Shown: piece after piece, positions 1 through 8,075 of the stretch
Numbering within the stretch: the first letter of the stretch is position 1
Layout: each line of letters opens with the position of its first letter
Source of the DNA: an uncultured Collinsella sp.
Lineage (GTDB): Bacteria; Actinomycetota; Coriobacteriia; Coriobacteriales; Coriobacteriaceae
Assembly: GCA_902496645.1 (NCBI GenBank)
Contig: CABVBR010000029.1
Span: 1-16,450, forward strand
DNA: 16,450 bases
Direction: 5' to 3'
Notes under the pieces: model-generated
Seen by the model: only the letters and a program-made list of their open reading frames with translations
Told to the model about the DNA's origin: nothing
Databases searched by the model: none
Made by a program: the position numbers and the translations under genes

Positions 1-2
1 TG

Positions 3-488
3 TCGCAAGATATTGCGTCGGTCATGGTTGCTGCCGGTGCCATCACGGTGTTCTTGATGCCGTTGCTCGCGCAGCTCTTCTACCGCGTGGTCGACGCCGC
101 GCCGGTCGCCGCCGTGGCAGAAGTTGCCGAGCATCCATCCGATGCGCTCGACATCCTGCGCGCCCATCACGATTTGGCGAGCCTGCTCGCACGTGAGCAC
201 GAGCTGCTGACTTCGCATGGCCATGGTCGCGTATTCGAGGGCTTGCCTACGCTCGATACGATTGCCGAGCGTCTTTCCGCCGAGGCGGCGAGCGGCCACA
301 TCGATGCCCGCATCGTGGACGCGGCGCACCTGCTTGCCGATAAGACCTATGGAGACGAGGTCGACCCGTCCGAGCTGACTCCGCGTGAGCGCCGCCGCCT
401 GGAGCGCGCCAAGCTCGCCGTGCGCGAATACCGCCGCCGCATGCTGGAGCTCTATGCGCGCGAAGAAGCCGAAGACGACGGTAAGTAG
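3..488 (+). CDS. C-terminal end of a probable cation/proton antiporter (5' partial)
   Basis: The open frame enters from the left edge (first full codon at 3) and ends with TAG at 486-488, so the start lies outside the window. The visible part begins with one hydrophobic helix (roughly the first 30 residues, ending in LLAQLFYRVV). A long cytoplasmic tail rich in Ala, Glu and Arg follows, with a strongly charged end (ELTPRERRRLERAKLAVREYRRR). A last membrane helix followed by a hydrophilic tail fits monovalent cation:proton antiporters of the CPA1/CPA2 type, which exchange Na+ or K+ for H+ at the cytoplasmic membrane. The catalytic helices are not visible, so the family call rests on the shape of one helix and is tentative. 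The tail looks helical or coiled and could be regulatory. Transcription probably stops at the hairpin with T-run at 691-730. Confidence 0.45.
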   Translation, partial: SQDIASVMVAAGAITVFLMPLLAQLFYRVVDAAPVAAVAEVAEHPSDALDILRAHHDLASLLAREHELLTSHGHGRVFEGLPTLDTIAERLSAEAASGHIDARIVDAAHLLADKTYGDEVDPSELTPRERRRLERAKLAVREYRRRMLELYAREEAEDDGK

Positions 489-501
489 TCGATACTTTCT
501 C

Positions 502-674
502 GGGGAAGCCGCGTCCCGCTTTGAAGGCTCGGAACGGGATGTGGTTTCCGAAACGGGGGCCGTTGGGAAGCTGTGTCCCGGAATGGGCGCTCAGAGTGGG
601 ATGCAGCTTCCGCAAGGAGGTCCTGGGGGAAACCGTGCCCCGTTCTGATTCGAAATACTGGGACATAGTTTCCC
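502..674 (+). repeat. Array of three tandem hairpin repeats, period about 61 bp
   Basis: Three imperfect copies each form a long stem: 504-518 with 535-549 (15 pairs, 16-nt loop), 566-579 with 598-611 (14 pairs, 18-nt loop), and 627-641 with 660-674 (13 of 15 pairs). Each copy starts GGGAA, has CCC at the stem top and closes with TTCC. The arms differ between copies but still pair, with several G-U pairs, which points to selection on RNA structure. The spacers may form mini-hairpins (AACGG/CCGTT at 552-564; AGGA/TCCT inside 614-623). The array lies between the antiporter stop and its terminator, so it would be in that gene's 3' untranslated RNA. It resembles REP/BIME-type intergenic elements; I cannot name a family. 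Confidence 0.75.
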
Positions 675-690
675 TTTCATAACAGGAGAA

Positions 691-730
691 GGCGCGCTGT
701 CTGCAGTTGATTCAGACGGCGCGCCTTTTT
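691..730 (+). terminator. Rho-independent terminator of the antiporter gene
   Basis: A 13-pair stem (691-703 with 713-725, one G-T pair) encloses a 9-nt loop and is followed by TTTTT at 726-730 on the plus strand. It terminates the upstream plus-strand gene after the hairpin array. On the minus strand the stem is followed only by TTCTCCTGTT, so it may weakly serve the convergent dehydrogenase gene as well. Confidence 0.85.
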
Positions 731-772
731 GGTTGAGCTATGTTGAAGCTTGAAGCCAAAGCTTGTGGCTCC

Positions 773-1522
<750 letters not shown>

Positions 1523-1594
1523 GGTGCCTCCATTCTTCGGGGGGTGCGGACATACGCAGCACAGCATAGCGGCGGCCCAAAACGAGCACATTCG

Positions 1595-1625
1595 CTTATC
1601 GGTGAACGGTACCCCCGGTTGTCAA
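1595..1625 (-). promoter_or_regulatory. Candidate promoter of the SDR gene
   Basis: On the minus strand a perfect TTGACA (1625-1620) is followed 19 bases later by GATAAG (1600-1595), a weak -10. The spacing is longer than ideal. The direct repeat TGAACGGT at 1603-1610 and 1626-1633 (plus-strand reading) flanks the -35 box with a 23-bp period, so a regulator might bind here. The untranslated leader would be about 70 nt. Confidence 0.35.
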
Positions 1626-1681
1626 TGAACGGTCAAGTTGTTCAAACGTAAGCCACGCCGATGCGCCCCGAGCGCGCAAGT

Positions 1682-1712
1682 AAAAAGCTCCCGTCCAAGA
1701 CCGGACGGGAGC
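1682..1712 (-). terminator. Rho-independent terminator of homoserine dehydrogenase gene
   Basis: A perfect 10-pair stem (GCTCCCGTCC 1687-1696 with 1703-1712) has a 6-nt loop and, read on the minus strand, is followed by TTTTTA (1686-1681). It sits 35 bases downstream of the minus-strand stop at 1747 and separates that gene from the SDR gene. Confidence 0.9.
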
Positions 1713-1746
1713 CCCTCAACATATATGTCGTATAGCGAAGACCGAA

Positions 1747-3090
1747 CTAGTTGGCCATAACGCCTTCGGTCCAGGCCTCGACGTCCTCGATGCGCAGGAC
1801 GTTGGCGACCTCGGCCACGCAGTCGACGCCTGCAAGCTCGGCGGCGGCAGCCTGGACGTCCTTCTCGAGCGCGCGGTGCGTCAGGAAGATGACCGAGCAG
1901 GTGTCGGTGACGCCCGACTTGCCATCCTCGACCTGGTTGATGAGCGAGATCGAGATGTTGTGCTTGGCGAAGATATCGACCGTCTCGGACAGGGCGCCCA
2001 CGCGGTCGGCAACCTTCAGGCGCACATAGTACTTGGTCTGGAGCTCGTCCATGGGCTTAAAGGCGAGGTTGTGGCCGTAAGGCTCAATCTCGGGCAGCGG
2101 TGCCACGCCGCGGCTGATCTGCTCAGACAGCGACAGGATATCGCCCACGACGGCGCTCGCGGTGGGGAAGGAGCCTGCGCCGGCACCGTAGAACATGGTC
2201 TCGCCCACAGCGTCGCCCACCACGTAGACGGCGTTCATGGCGCCGTTGACCTTGGCGAGCATGTGGTCGGCGGGGATCAGCGTGGGGTGCACGCGGACGT
2301 CGACGCCGGCATCGGTGTTGCGGGCGATGCCCAGCAGCTTGATGGTGTAGCCGAGCTCGCGGGCCTGGGCGATGTCCTCGGCGCCGATGGTACGGATGCC
2401 CTGCTGGTAGACGTCGTCGGTGGTCACGCGGGTGCCAAAGCCGATGGAGGCGAGGATAGCCGTCTTGCTGGCGGCGTCGAAGCCGTCGACGTCGGCGGAC
2501 GGGTCGGCCTCGGCGTAGCCCTTGGCCTGGGCGTCGGCGAGCACGTCGGCGTAATCGGCGCCCTCGGCGTCCATGCGCGACAGGATGTAGTTGGTGGTGC
2601 CGTTGAGGATGCCGGCGATGGTCAGGATCTTGTTGCCGACCAGGTCGTGCTCGAGCGTGCTGACGATGGGGATACCGCCGCCGCAGCTGGCCTCGCATTT
2701 GATCTGCACGCCGCACTCACGCGCCTTCTCGGCAAGCGTCTCGACATGGCGGCCGAGCAGGGCCTTGTTGGCGGAGACGACGTGCTTGCCGTTCTCAAAG
2801 GCCGTGGTGAAAATCTCGGTCGCGGGGTGCTCGCCGCCGATCAGCTCGACGACGATGTCGACGGCGGGGTCGGTGACGACATCGTGCCAGTCGCTCGTAA
2901 AGGCTTCGCGCTCAATACCGGCGGCTTCGGCCTGCTCCCAGGCAAGCGCGCAGGCGCGGGTCAGCTTAAGGTCGATGCCGTAGGCGGCCAGGTACTCATC
3001 GTGGTGGCTCTTGATCAAGCGGGCCACGCCGCCGCCGACGGTTCCCAGACCGATCAGGCCGACGTTCACGGTGCGCAGGGGTTCGCTCAT
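1747..3090 (-). CDS. hom: Homoserine dehydrogenase with C-terminal ACT domain
   Basis: A 447-residue homoserine dehydrogenase (EC 1.1.1.3). It reduces L-aspartate semialdehyde to homoserine with NAD(P)H in the cytoplasm, at the branch to threonine and methionine. The N-terminal Rossmann motif GLIGLGTVGGGV is at residues 11-22. The catalytic domain carries the hallmark segments GILNGTTNYIL and KGYAEADPSADVDGFDAASK, with the substrate-binding acidic residues and catalytic lysine. The last ~80 residues (YYVRLKVADRVGALSETVDIFAKHNISI) form an ACT domain, as in feedback-controlled long-form enzymes, so threonine inhibition is likely. The start ATG has AGGAG seven bases upstream. It is transcribed alone, with no thrB or thrC adjacent, and ends at a strong terminator. 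A TAGAAT at 3149-3144 is a possible -10. Confidence 0.95.
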   Translation of the reverse strand: MSEPLRTVNVGLIGLGTVGGGVARLIKSHHDEYLAAYGIDLKLTRACALAWEQAEAAGIEREAFTSDWHDVVTDPAVDIVVELIGGEHPATEIFTTAFENGKHVVSANKALLGRHVETLAEKARECGVQIKCEASCGGGIPIVSTLEHDLVGNKILTIAGILNGTTNYILSRMDAEGADYADVLADAQAKGYAEADPSADVDGFDAASKTAILASIGFGTRVTTDDVYQQGIRTIGAEDIAQARELGYTIKLLGIARNTDAGVDVRVHPTLIPADHMLAKVNGAMNAVYVVGDAVGETMFYGAGAGSFPTASAVVGDILSLSEQISRGVAPLPEIEPYGHNLAFKPMDELQTKYYVRLKVADRVGALSETVDIFAKHNISISLINQVEDGKSGVTDTCSVIFLTHRALEKDVQAAAAELAGVDCVAEVANVLRIEDVEAWTEGVMAN

Positions 3091-3339
3091 AGATAGCTCC
3101 TTCGTGCATCTGTATGGATGATTGACCAGTTAAGGTTGAATGCATTCTAGCGTGAACCGAGAGCGCGTGCTTGCCAGGCAACAGGAGCCGCACAAAACGC
3201 TACCCCCGAAACGCTGCGGAAACATTGGAAACACGCTCGCTACAAACGAAGTTCCGTAACAAACTGTCAACGTTTGAACCATAAGGTTTGCCCTGTACCG
3301 CAAGACGGCCGCGCCGCGGCCAGCGAAAAGGGGGACACC
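3091..3339. promoter_or_regulatory. Divergent intergenic region between hom and the first livK
   Basis: 249 bp without a gene, holding outward promoters for hom (minus) and the first binding-protein gene (plus). On minus, TAGAAT (3149-3144) is a plausible -10 without a good -35; no riboswitch or T-box fold is apparent in the short hom leader. On plus I see no convincing promoter. Short AAAC motifs recur at 3195, 3209, 3220, 3229, 3244 and 3261. A small inverted repeat, CAAAC (3260-3264) with GTTTG (3272-3276), may be an operator. Confidence 0.4.
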
Positions 3340-4506
3340 ATGTTCAACATCAACAGCACGCTCAGCCGTAGGAACTTCCTCGCCGGCGCCGCCGCGCTCG
3401 GTAGCACCGTCGCGCTTGCCGGTTGTTCGTCGGGTGGCTCGGATGGCGGCTCCGCCGATGAAGGCGGCGCATTCAAGATCGGTGTCATCGGCCCTCTGAC
3501 CGGTGCCGCGGCCACCTATGGCGTCTCGGTCGAGAAGGGTGCCAAGCTCGCCGTCAAGGATTTCTCGACCAAGGACCTCAAGCTCTCGCTTAAGTCCGAG
3601 GACGACGTCGCCGACGGCGAGAAGGCCATCAACGCCTTCAATACCCTGTGCGACTGGGGCATGCAGGCGCTCGTCGGCCCCGTCACCACCGGTGCCGCCG
3701 TCGCCGTTTCGGGCGAGATTGCCGACGACATGCTTATGGTCACGCCTTCTGCCTCGTCGCTCGACGTCACCAAGGACAAGACCACGGTCTTCCAGGTTTG
3801 CTTCACCGACCCCACCATGGGCACGAGCGCCGCGAAGTTCTTGGCCGAGAAGTACGCGGACGCCAAGATCGCCCTGTTCTATAACTCCGGCGATACGTAC
3901 AGCTCGGGCGTTGCCGATGCCTTTGCCGAGCAGGCCAAGGAGTCCAAGCTCGATATCGTCGATACCGAGACCTTCAAGGACGATTCTTCCACGAGCTTTA
4001 CCAACCAGCTGACCAAGGCCAAGGAGGCCGGCGCCACGCTCATCTTTGCGCCGATCTACTACACCCCGGCGTCCGTTCTGCTCAAGAACGCGAGCGATAT
4101 GGGCTACGACATGACGCTCATGGGTACCGACGGCATGGACGGCCTGCTCTCCGTCGAGGGCTTCGATACCTCCCTTGCCGAGGGCGTGCTGCTCATGACG
4201 CCGTTCTCCGCCGACGACGAGAAGAACGCCGACTTCGTTAAGGCATATAAAGAGGAGTACGACGAGACCCCCAACCAGTTTGCCGCCGACGCCTACGACT
4301 GCGTTCACGCGATCGCCGAGGCTATCGACAAGGCCGGCATTGACACGACGGCCGACGGCGCCGATATTGCCGCCGACCTTGCCAAGGCAATGCGTAAGAT
4401 CAAGATCGAGGGCCTGACCGGCGAGCTTACCTGGAACGACGAGGGCCAGGTCGAGAAACCTGCTACGGCCTATGTGATTCAGGACGGCAAGTACATCGCC
4501 GCCTAA
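3340..4506 (+). CDS. livK: Branched-chain amino acid type ABC transporter substrate-binding lipoprotein, copy 1
   Basis: A 388-residue extracytoplasmic solute-binding lipoprotein of the Peripla_BP_6 / LivK type. The ATG at 3340 follows AAAGGGGGACACC; an upstream in-frame TTG at 3274 is unsupported. The leader holds a twin-arginine motif (SRRNFLAG, residues 9-16) and a lipobox LAGC with lipidated Cys29, so Tat export is possible. The mature part begins with a Gly/Ser/Asp linker, then FKIGVIGPLTG, ALVGPVTTGAAVAV and TPSASS (ligand-pocket loops of the N-lobe), then the YNSGDTYSSG and FAPIYYTPASVL segments of the second lobe. It captures a branched-chain amino acid or related ligand for LivHMGF. 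It is strongly similar to the next gene, most of all from about residue 165 to 340; the N-lobe and leader differ more. A 271-bp AT-rich gap suggests the two copies have separate promoters. Confidence 0.9.
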   Translation: MFNINSTLSRRNFLAGAAALGSTVALAGCSSGGSDGGSADEGGAFKIGVIGPLTGAAATYGVSVEKGAKLAVKDFSTKDLKLSLKSEDDVADGEKAINAFNTLCDWGMQALVGPVTTGAAVAVSGEIADDMLMVTPSASSLDVTKDKTTVFQVCFTDPTMGTSAAKFLAEKYADAKIALFYNSGDTYSSGVADAFAEQAKESKLDIVDTETFKDDSSTSFTNQLTKAKEAGATLIFAPIYYTPASVLLKNASDMGYDMTLMGTDGMDGLLSVEGFDTSLAEGVLLMTPFSADDEKNADFVKAYKEEYDETPNQFAADAYDCVHAIAEAIDKAGIDTTADGADIAADLAKAMRKIKIEGLTGELTWNDEGQVEKPATAYVIQDGKYIAA

Positions 4507-4777
4507 GAGCGTATAAAACGCAACCGGTGAGACTCTTTTAATCAGGGCGAGGACGCTTGTAACAGAATGGAAACATTACTTTTACACAATAAAGTGGCAG
4601 ACCTGCATAAAGCGGTAAAAATACGCAGAAATATGGATAAAAGGACAAACCGAAAGAAAAGTTGAAATAATCGCCACTTTTCTTAACTAAAGCGTCTACT
4701 ATTTTGCGAACGCCGAACACGGCGAAGGATGGCCTGTCGGGTAACCGAAACCCGACGAGAATTGAGAGGAGAGCCGC
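4507..4777 (+). promoter_or_regulatory. AT-rich spacer with promoter and leader hairpins upstream of second livK
   Basis: 271 bp, clearly AT-richer than the flanking genes, with no believable gene. TACTAT at 4697-4702 is a candidate -10, and TTGAAA at 4662-4667 a possible -35 of another start. The perfect inverted repeat AAAGTGGC (4591-4598) / GCCACTTT (4673-4680) spans 74 bases, and ATAAAG(T/C)GG recurs at 4589 and 4607. The leader has two hairpins: CGCCG/CGGCG (4711-4724) and GTCGGGT/ACCCGAC (4736-4756, 7-nt loop), the latter about 9 bases before the AGGAGA ribosome site. No terminator for the first livK is obvious. Confidence 0.45.
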
Positions 4778-5965
4778 ATGTCGAGCCTCACCGGTAAGTC
4801 ATTGAACCCTGTTATGAATCGCAGGAGCGTTATCGCGAGCGCAGCAGGTCTGGGGGCGATGTCCATTCTAGCTGGCTGCTCCTCCAACGGCGGCGATAGC
4901 GGTTCCGCTTCGAGCGACGCCTCGTTTAAGATTGGCACCATCGGCCCGCTGACCGGTGCAAATGCCTCCTATGGCAAGTCCGTTACTCAGGCCGTCGAGC
5001 TTGGCTGCAAGGATTTCTCAACCAAGGAGCTTCCGCTTGCCAGCAAGGCCGAGGACGATCAGGCCGACGGCGAGAAGGCCGTCAACGCCTTTAATAATCT
5101 TCTGGACTGGGGTATGCAGGCCCTCGTCGGCCCGACCACCACGGGCGCATCGGTTGCCGTTGCAGCCGAGTGCGGCAAGGACCCCGAGACGTTCATGATC
5201 ACCCCGTCCGCGTCTTCCGAGGACGTCACTAAGGGCAAGGATTGCGTCTTCCAGGTTTGCTTTACCGACCCCAACCAGGGCGTCAACGCTGCCAAGTTCC
5301 TGGCCGAGAAGTATGCAGACGAGAAGTTCGTTCTGTTCTATAACTCCGGCGACGCCTATTCTTCGGGCATCGCGGATGCCTTTAAGGCCCAGGCCGCTGA
5401 GTCCAAGCTCGAGATCGTTGACGAGGAGACCTTTAAGGACGACTCTTCCACGAGCTTCACCAACCAGCTCACCAAGGCCAAGCAGGCCGGCGCCACCATG
5501 ATCTTCGCGCCGATCTACTACACGCCGGCGTCTGTCCTGCTCAAGAACGCCAAGGACATGGGCTATGACGTCAAGATGATGGGCTGCGACGGCATGGACG
5601 GCATCCTGGGCGTTGAGGGCTTCGACACCTCTCTTGCCGAGGGTCTGCTGCTCATGACCCCGTTCTCCGCCGACGACGAGAAGAACGCCGACTTCGTCAA
5701 CGCTTACAAGGATAAGTACGGCGATACCCCCGACCAGTTTGCCGCCGACGCCTACGACGGCGTGCACGCGGTGGCCGAGGCCCTCAAGGAGGCCGGTCTT
5801 GGTGTCGACGCCGACCCGACCGAGGTCGCCGAGAAGCTGCCCAAGGCTATGCTCAAGATTACCGTTGACGGTCTGACCGGCAAGCTCACCTGGAACGATA
5901 AGGGCCAGGTCCAGAAGGAGCCCACGGCGTACGTCATCACCGACGGCAAGTACGTACAGGCCTAA
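4778..5965 (+). CDS. livK: Branched-chain amino acid type ABC transporter substrate-binding lipoprotein, copy 2
   Basis: A 395-residue paralogue of the preceding gene. The ATG at 4778 has GAGAGGAGA just upstream; the internal ATG at 4814 has no ribosome site. The signal peptide has NRRSVIAS and the lipobox LAGC with Cys34. Its twin-arginine context is weaker than in copy 1, so Sec export is as likely. FKIGTIGPLTG, ALVGPTTTGASVAV and TPSASSEDVTKGK match the N-lobe pocket loops; YNSGDAYSSG and IFAPIYYTPASVL match the second lobe. The two proteins share long identical stretches (for example FKDDSSTSFTNQLTKAK) but differ in the first lobe, so they may bind different ligands. It is the gene nearest the permease genes, 139 bases before livH, and is probably co-transcribed with them, with partial transcript attenuation or stabilisation at the hairpins in between. 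Confidence 0.9.
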   Translation: MSSLTGKSLNPVMNRRSVIASAAGLGAMSILAGCSSNGGDSGSASSDASFKIGTIGPLTGANASYGKSVTQAVELGCKDFSTKELPLASKAEDDQADGEKAVNAFNNLLDWGMQALVGPTTTGASVAVAAECGKDPETFMITPSASSEDVTKGKDCVFQVCFTDPNQGVNAAKFLAEKYADEKFVLFYNSGDAYSSGIADAFKAQAAESKLEIVDEETFKDDSSTSFTNQLTKAKQAGATMIFAPIYYTPASVLLKNAKDMGYDVKMMGCDGMDGILGVEGFDTSLAEGLLLMTPFSADDEKNADFVNAYKDKYGDTPDQFAADAYDGVHAVAEALKEAGLGVDADPTEVAEKLPKAMLKITVDGLTGKLTWNDKGQVQKEPTAYVITDGKYVQA

Positions 5966-5997
5966 TAGGCCGCCTTACATAGAGCGGTTTTGATCCC

Positions 5998-6058
5998 AAG
6001 CAGGGGAGGTTTTGGCCTTCCCTGCTTGCTTGGTATCTAGGGACGATGTAACGTCCCT
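5998..6058 (+). promoter_or_regulatory. Two stem-loops between livK copy 2 and livH
   Basis: The first hairpin pairs 5998-6009 with 6016-6027 (12 pairs, one G-T, 6-nt loop). The second pairs AGGGACG (6039-6045) with CGTCCCT (6052-6058) over a 6-nt loop and is followed by GTTTC. Neither has a good T-run. Stem-loops at this place in binding-protein operons commonly protect the upstream mRNA or partly terminate, giving more binding protein than permease. That role is inferred here from position only. Confidence 0.55.
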
Positions 6059-6104
6059 GTTTCATACATCAACTGGAAACCTATTCGAAAGGGGGATGTG
6101 GAAC

Positions 6105-6986
6105 ATGACGGTCTTTATCCAATACCTGGTCAACGGCCTGTCCATGGGCAGCGTCTACGCCATCATCGCGTTGGGCTACACCATGGTCTACGGTATCGCC
6201 AAGATGCTGAACTTCGCTCACGGCGACGTCATCATGGTCGGTGCCTATGTCTCGTTCTGCGCCACGTCGTATCTCGGCCTCCCGGGCTGGGCATCTGTAA
6301 TTCTCTCTTGTGTGGTCTGTACCGTTCTCGGTGTTCTCATCGAGGGTCTGGCATACAAGCCGCTGCGTCAGGCGGGCCCGCTGGCCGTTCTGATCACGGC
6401 CATCGGCGTGTCCTACTTCCTGCAGAATGCCGCGCAGCTTCTGTGGGGCGCCACGCCCAAGAACTTCACTTCGCTCGTCACCTTCCAGGTGCCGGAGTTC
6501 TTGGCCAAGTTCAATGTAAGCGCAGTCTCGCTCGTCACCATCGTCGCCTGCCTGGTTATCATGGCCGGCCTGATGTTCTTTACAGGTAAGACCAAGATGG
6601 GCAAAGCCATGCGCGCCGTGTCCGAGGACAAGGCCGCCGCTCAGCTCATGGGCATCAACGTCAACCGCACTATTTCGATGACGTTTGCCATCGGCTCCGC
6701 CCTTGCCGCCATCGCCGGTGTGCTCCTGTGCTCCTACTCGCCGGTCCTGCAGCCCACCACGGGCGCCATGCCTGGCATCAAGGCCTTCGACGCTGCCGTT
6801 TTCGGCGGCATCGGCTCCATCCCCGGTGCCTTTGTCGGCGGCATTCTCATCGGCATCATCGAGGCGATGGCGCAGGCTTACATTTCCACGAGCCTTGCCA
6901 ACTCCATCGTCTTTGGTGTTTTGATCATCGTCCTGCTCGTCAAGCCTGCCGGCCTCTTGGGCAAGTACGTCCCCGAGAAGGTGTAG
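6105..6986 (+). CDS. livH: Branched-chain amino acid ABC transporter permease LivH
   Basis: A 293-residue inner-membrane permease, normal for LivH. ATG at 6105 was chosen because AAAGGGGG lies 9 bases upstream; an in-frame ATG at 6096 touches the ribosome site and a TTG at 6012 has no support. The N-terminal QYLVNGLSMGSVYAIIALGYTMVYG and NFAHGDVIMVGAY segments are LivH hallmarks, followed by about eight hydrophobic helices and the conserved VSEDKAAAQLMGINVNRTI loop, which faces the ATPases. FDAAVFGGIGSIPGAFVGG is also typical. With LivM it forms the translocation channel. Next gene: livM, directly adjoining. Confidence 0.95.
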   Translation: MTVFIQYLVNGLSMGSVYAIIALGYTMVYGIAKMLNFAHGDVIMVGAYVSFCATSYLGLPGWASVILSCVVCTVLGVLIEGLAYKPLRQAGPLAVLITAIGVSYFLQNAAQLLWGATPKNFTSLVTFQVPEFLAKFNVSAVSLVTIVACLVIMAGLMFFTGKTKMGKAMRAVSEDKAAAQLMGINVNRTISMTFAIGSALAAIAGVLLCSYSPVLQPTTGAMPGIKAFDAAVFGGIGSIPGAFVGGILIGIIEAMAQAYISTSLANSIVFGVLIIVLLVKPAGLLGKYVPEKV

Positions 6987-6995
6987 GTGAGCGTT

Positions 6996-8075
6996 ATGAA
7001 GTTTCTTAAAGACAAGCAGACGCGTCACGACTTTGTTACGTACGCCATGTGCATCGTGGCATTTGCCATCGTGTTCTTTATGCAGTCTAACCACATGATC
7101 CCGCGCATGATCGCCGGTCAGCTGGTTCCCATTACGGCCTACATCGTCATGGCCATCTCCCTCAACCTCGTCGTCGGCATCGCGGGCGACTTGTCGCTGG
7201 GCCACGCGGGCTTTATGAGCGTCGGTGCCTACACGGGCATCGTCACCGCGGTCGCGCTGGAGAGCGCCGTCCCGTCCGATCCGATGCGCCTGATCATCAG
7301 CATCGTGGTCGGCGCTATCGCCGCTGCCATCTTGGGCTTCTTGATCGGTATCCCGGTCCTGCGTCTGAGCGGCGACTATCTGGCCATCGTGACCCTGGCT
7401 TTTGGCGAGATCATCAAAGAGATCGTCACCTGCCTCATTGTGGGCGTCGACTCCCGCGGTCTGCACGTGATCTTTAACATCACGGGCAACTCCACGATCG
7501 ACGACCTGCACCTGCTCGAGGACGGCACCGCCATCATCAAGGGCGCCCAGGGCGCCTCGGGCGTGTCGACGTACTCGACCTTCCTCGCCGGTGCCATCCT
7601 GGTCATGGTCGCACTCGTGATCGTACTCAACCTGGTTCGCAGCCGTACCGGCCGTGCCATTATGGCCGTGCGCGATAACAAGATTGCAGCCGAGTCCGTA
7701 GGCATCTCCGTCACCGAGTACCGCATGATCGCCTTCGTGGTTTCCGCTGCCCTTGCCGGTGCTGCCGGAGCTCTCTTCGGCGGTAACTTCTCGCAGCTCT
7801 CCGCCACCAAGTTCGACTTCAACACGTCCATCCTCATCCTGGTGTTCGTGGTCCTTGGCGGTCTGGGCAATATGCGCGGCTCCGTCATCGCGGCGGCGTT
7901 GCTCACGGTGCTTCCCGAGCTGCTCCGTCAGTTCTCGGACTACCGCATGCTCATCTACGCCATCGTGCTGATCCTGGTCATGATCTTTACCAACAACCCG
8001 CAGCTCAAGTCGTTCTTCGCACGCATTAAGGACCGCTTTGCTTCCAAGAAGGAGGTGGCAGCCGATGCCCAGTAA
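6996..8075 (+). CDS. livM: Branched-chain amino acid ABC transporter permease LivM
   Basis: A 359-residue permease partner of LivH. The ATG at 6996 has AGGTG about 6 bases upstream. An in-frame GTG at 6987, immediately after the livH stop, would add three residues and cannot be excluded. LivM signatures: SLNLVVGIAGDLSLGHAGFM, LRLSGDYLAIVTLAFGEI, GRAIMAVRDNKIAAESVGI (cytoplasmic coupling loop) and VVLGGLGNMRGSVIAA. It has around ten hydrophobic helices and a charged Lys-rich C-terminus. Its last 11 bases overlap the livG start, which favours translational coupling. Confidence 0.95.
   Translation: MKFLKDKQTRHDFVTYAMCIVAFAIVFFMQSNHMIPRMIAGQLVPITAYIVMAISLNLVVGIAGDLSLGHAGFMSVGAYTGIVTAVALESAVPSDPMRLIISIVVGAIAAAILGFLIGIPVLRLSGDYLAIVTLAFGEIIKEIVTCLIVGVDSRGLHVIFNITGNSTIDDLHLLEDGTAIIKGAQGASGVSTYSTFLAGAILVMVALVIVLNLVRSRTGRAIMAVRDNKIAAESVGISVTEYRMIAFVVSAALAGAAGALFGGNFSQLSATKFDFNTSILILVFVVLGGLGNMRGSVIAAALLTVLPELLRQFSDYRMLIYAIVLILVMIFTNNPQLKSFFARIKDRFASKKEVAADAQ

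Noticed and set aside
502..674. CRISPR array
   Set aside because: Units are large imperfect hairpins with only three copies, spacers are 15-16 bases and themselves palindromic, and no cas genes are present.
1876..3096. Long plus-strand frame opposite homoserine dehydrogenase
   Set aside because: Low-complexity Gly/Asp/Val/His composition and full overlap with a clear enzyme gene mark it as a shadow.
3091..3160. T-box or amino-acid riboswitch in front of hom
   Set aside because: The leader is short and shows neither a T-box consensus nor an antiterminator/terminator pair.
3130..4308. Minus-strand 392-codon frame opposite the first livK
   Set aside because: Antisense shadow of a gene with signal peptide, lipobox and family motifs; no ribosome site or recognisable domain.
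4538..4720. Minus-strand 60-codon frame in the livK-livK spacer, Phe/Tyr rich
   Set aside because: No ribosome site seen, composition is that of translated AT-rich promoter DNA, and it covers the probable promoter of the second livK.
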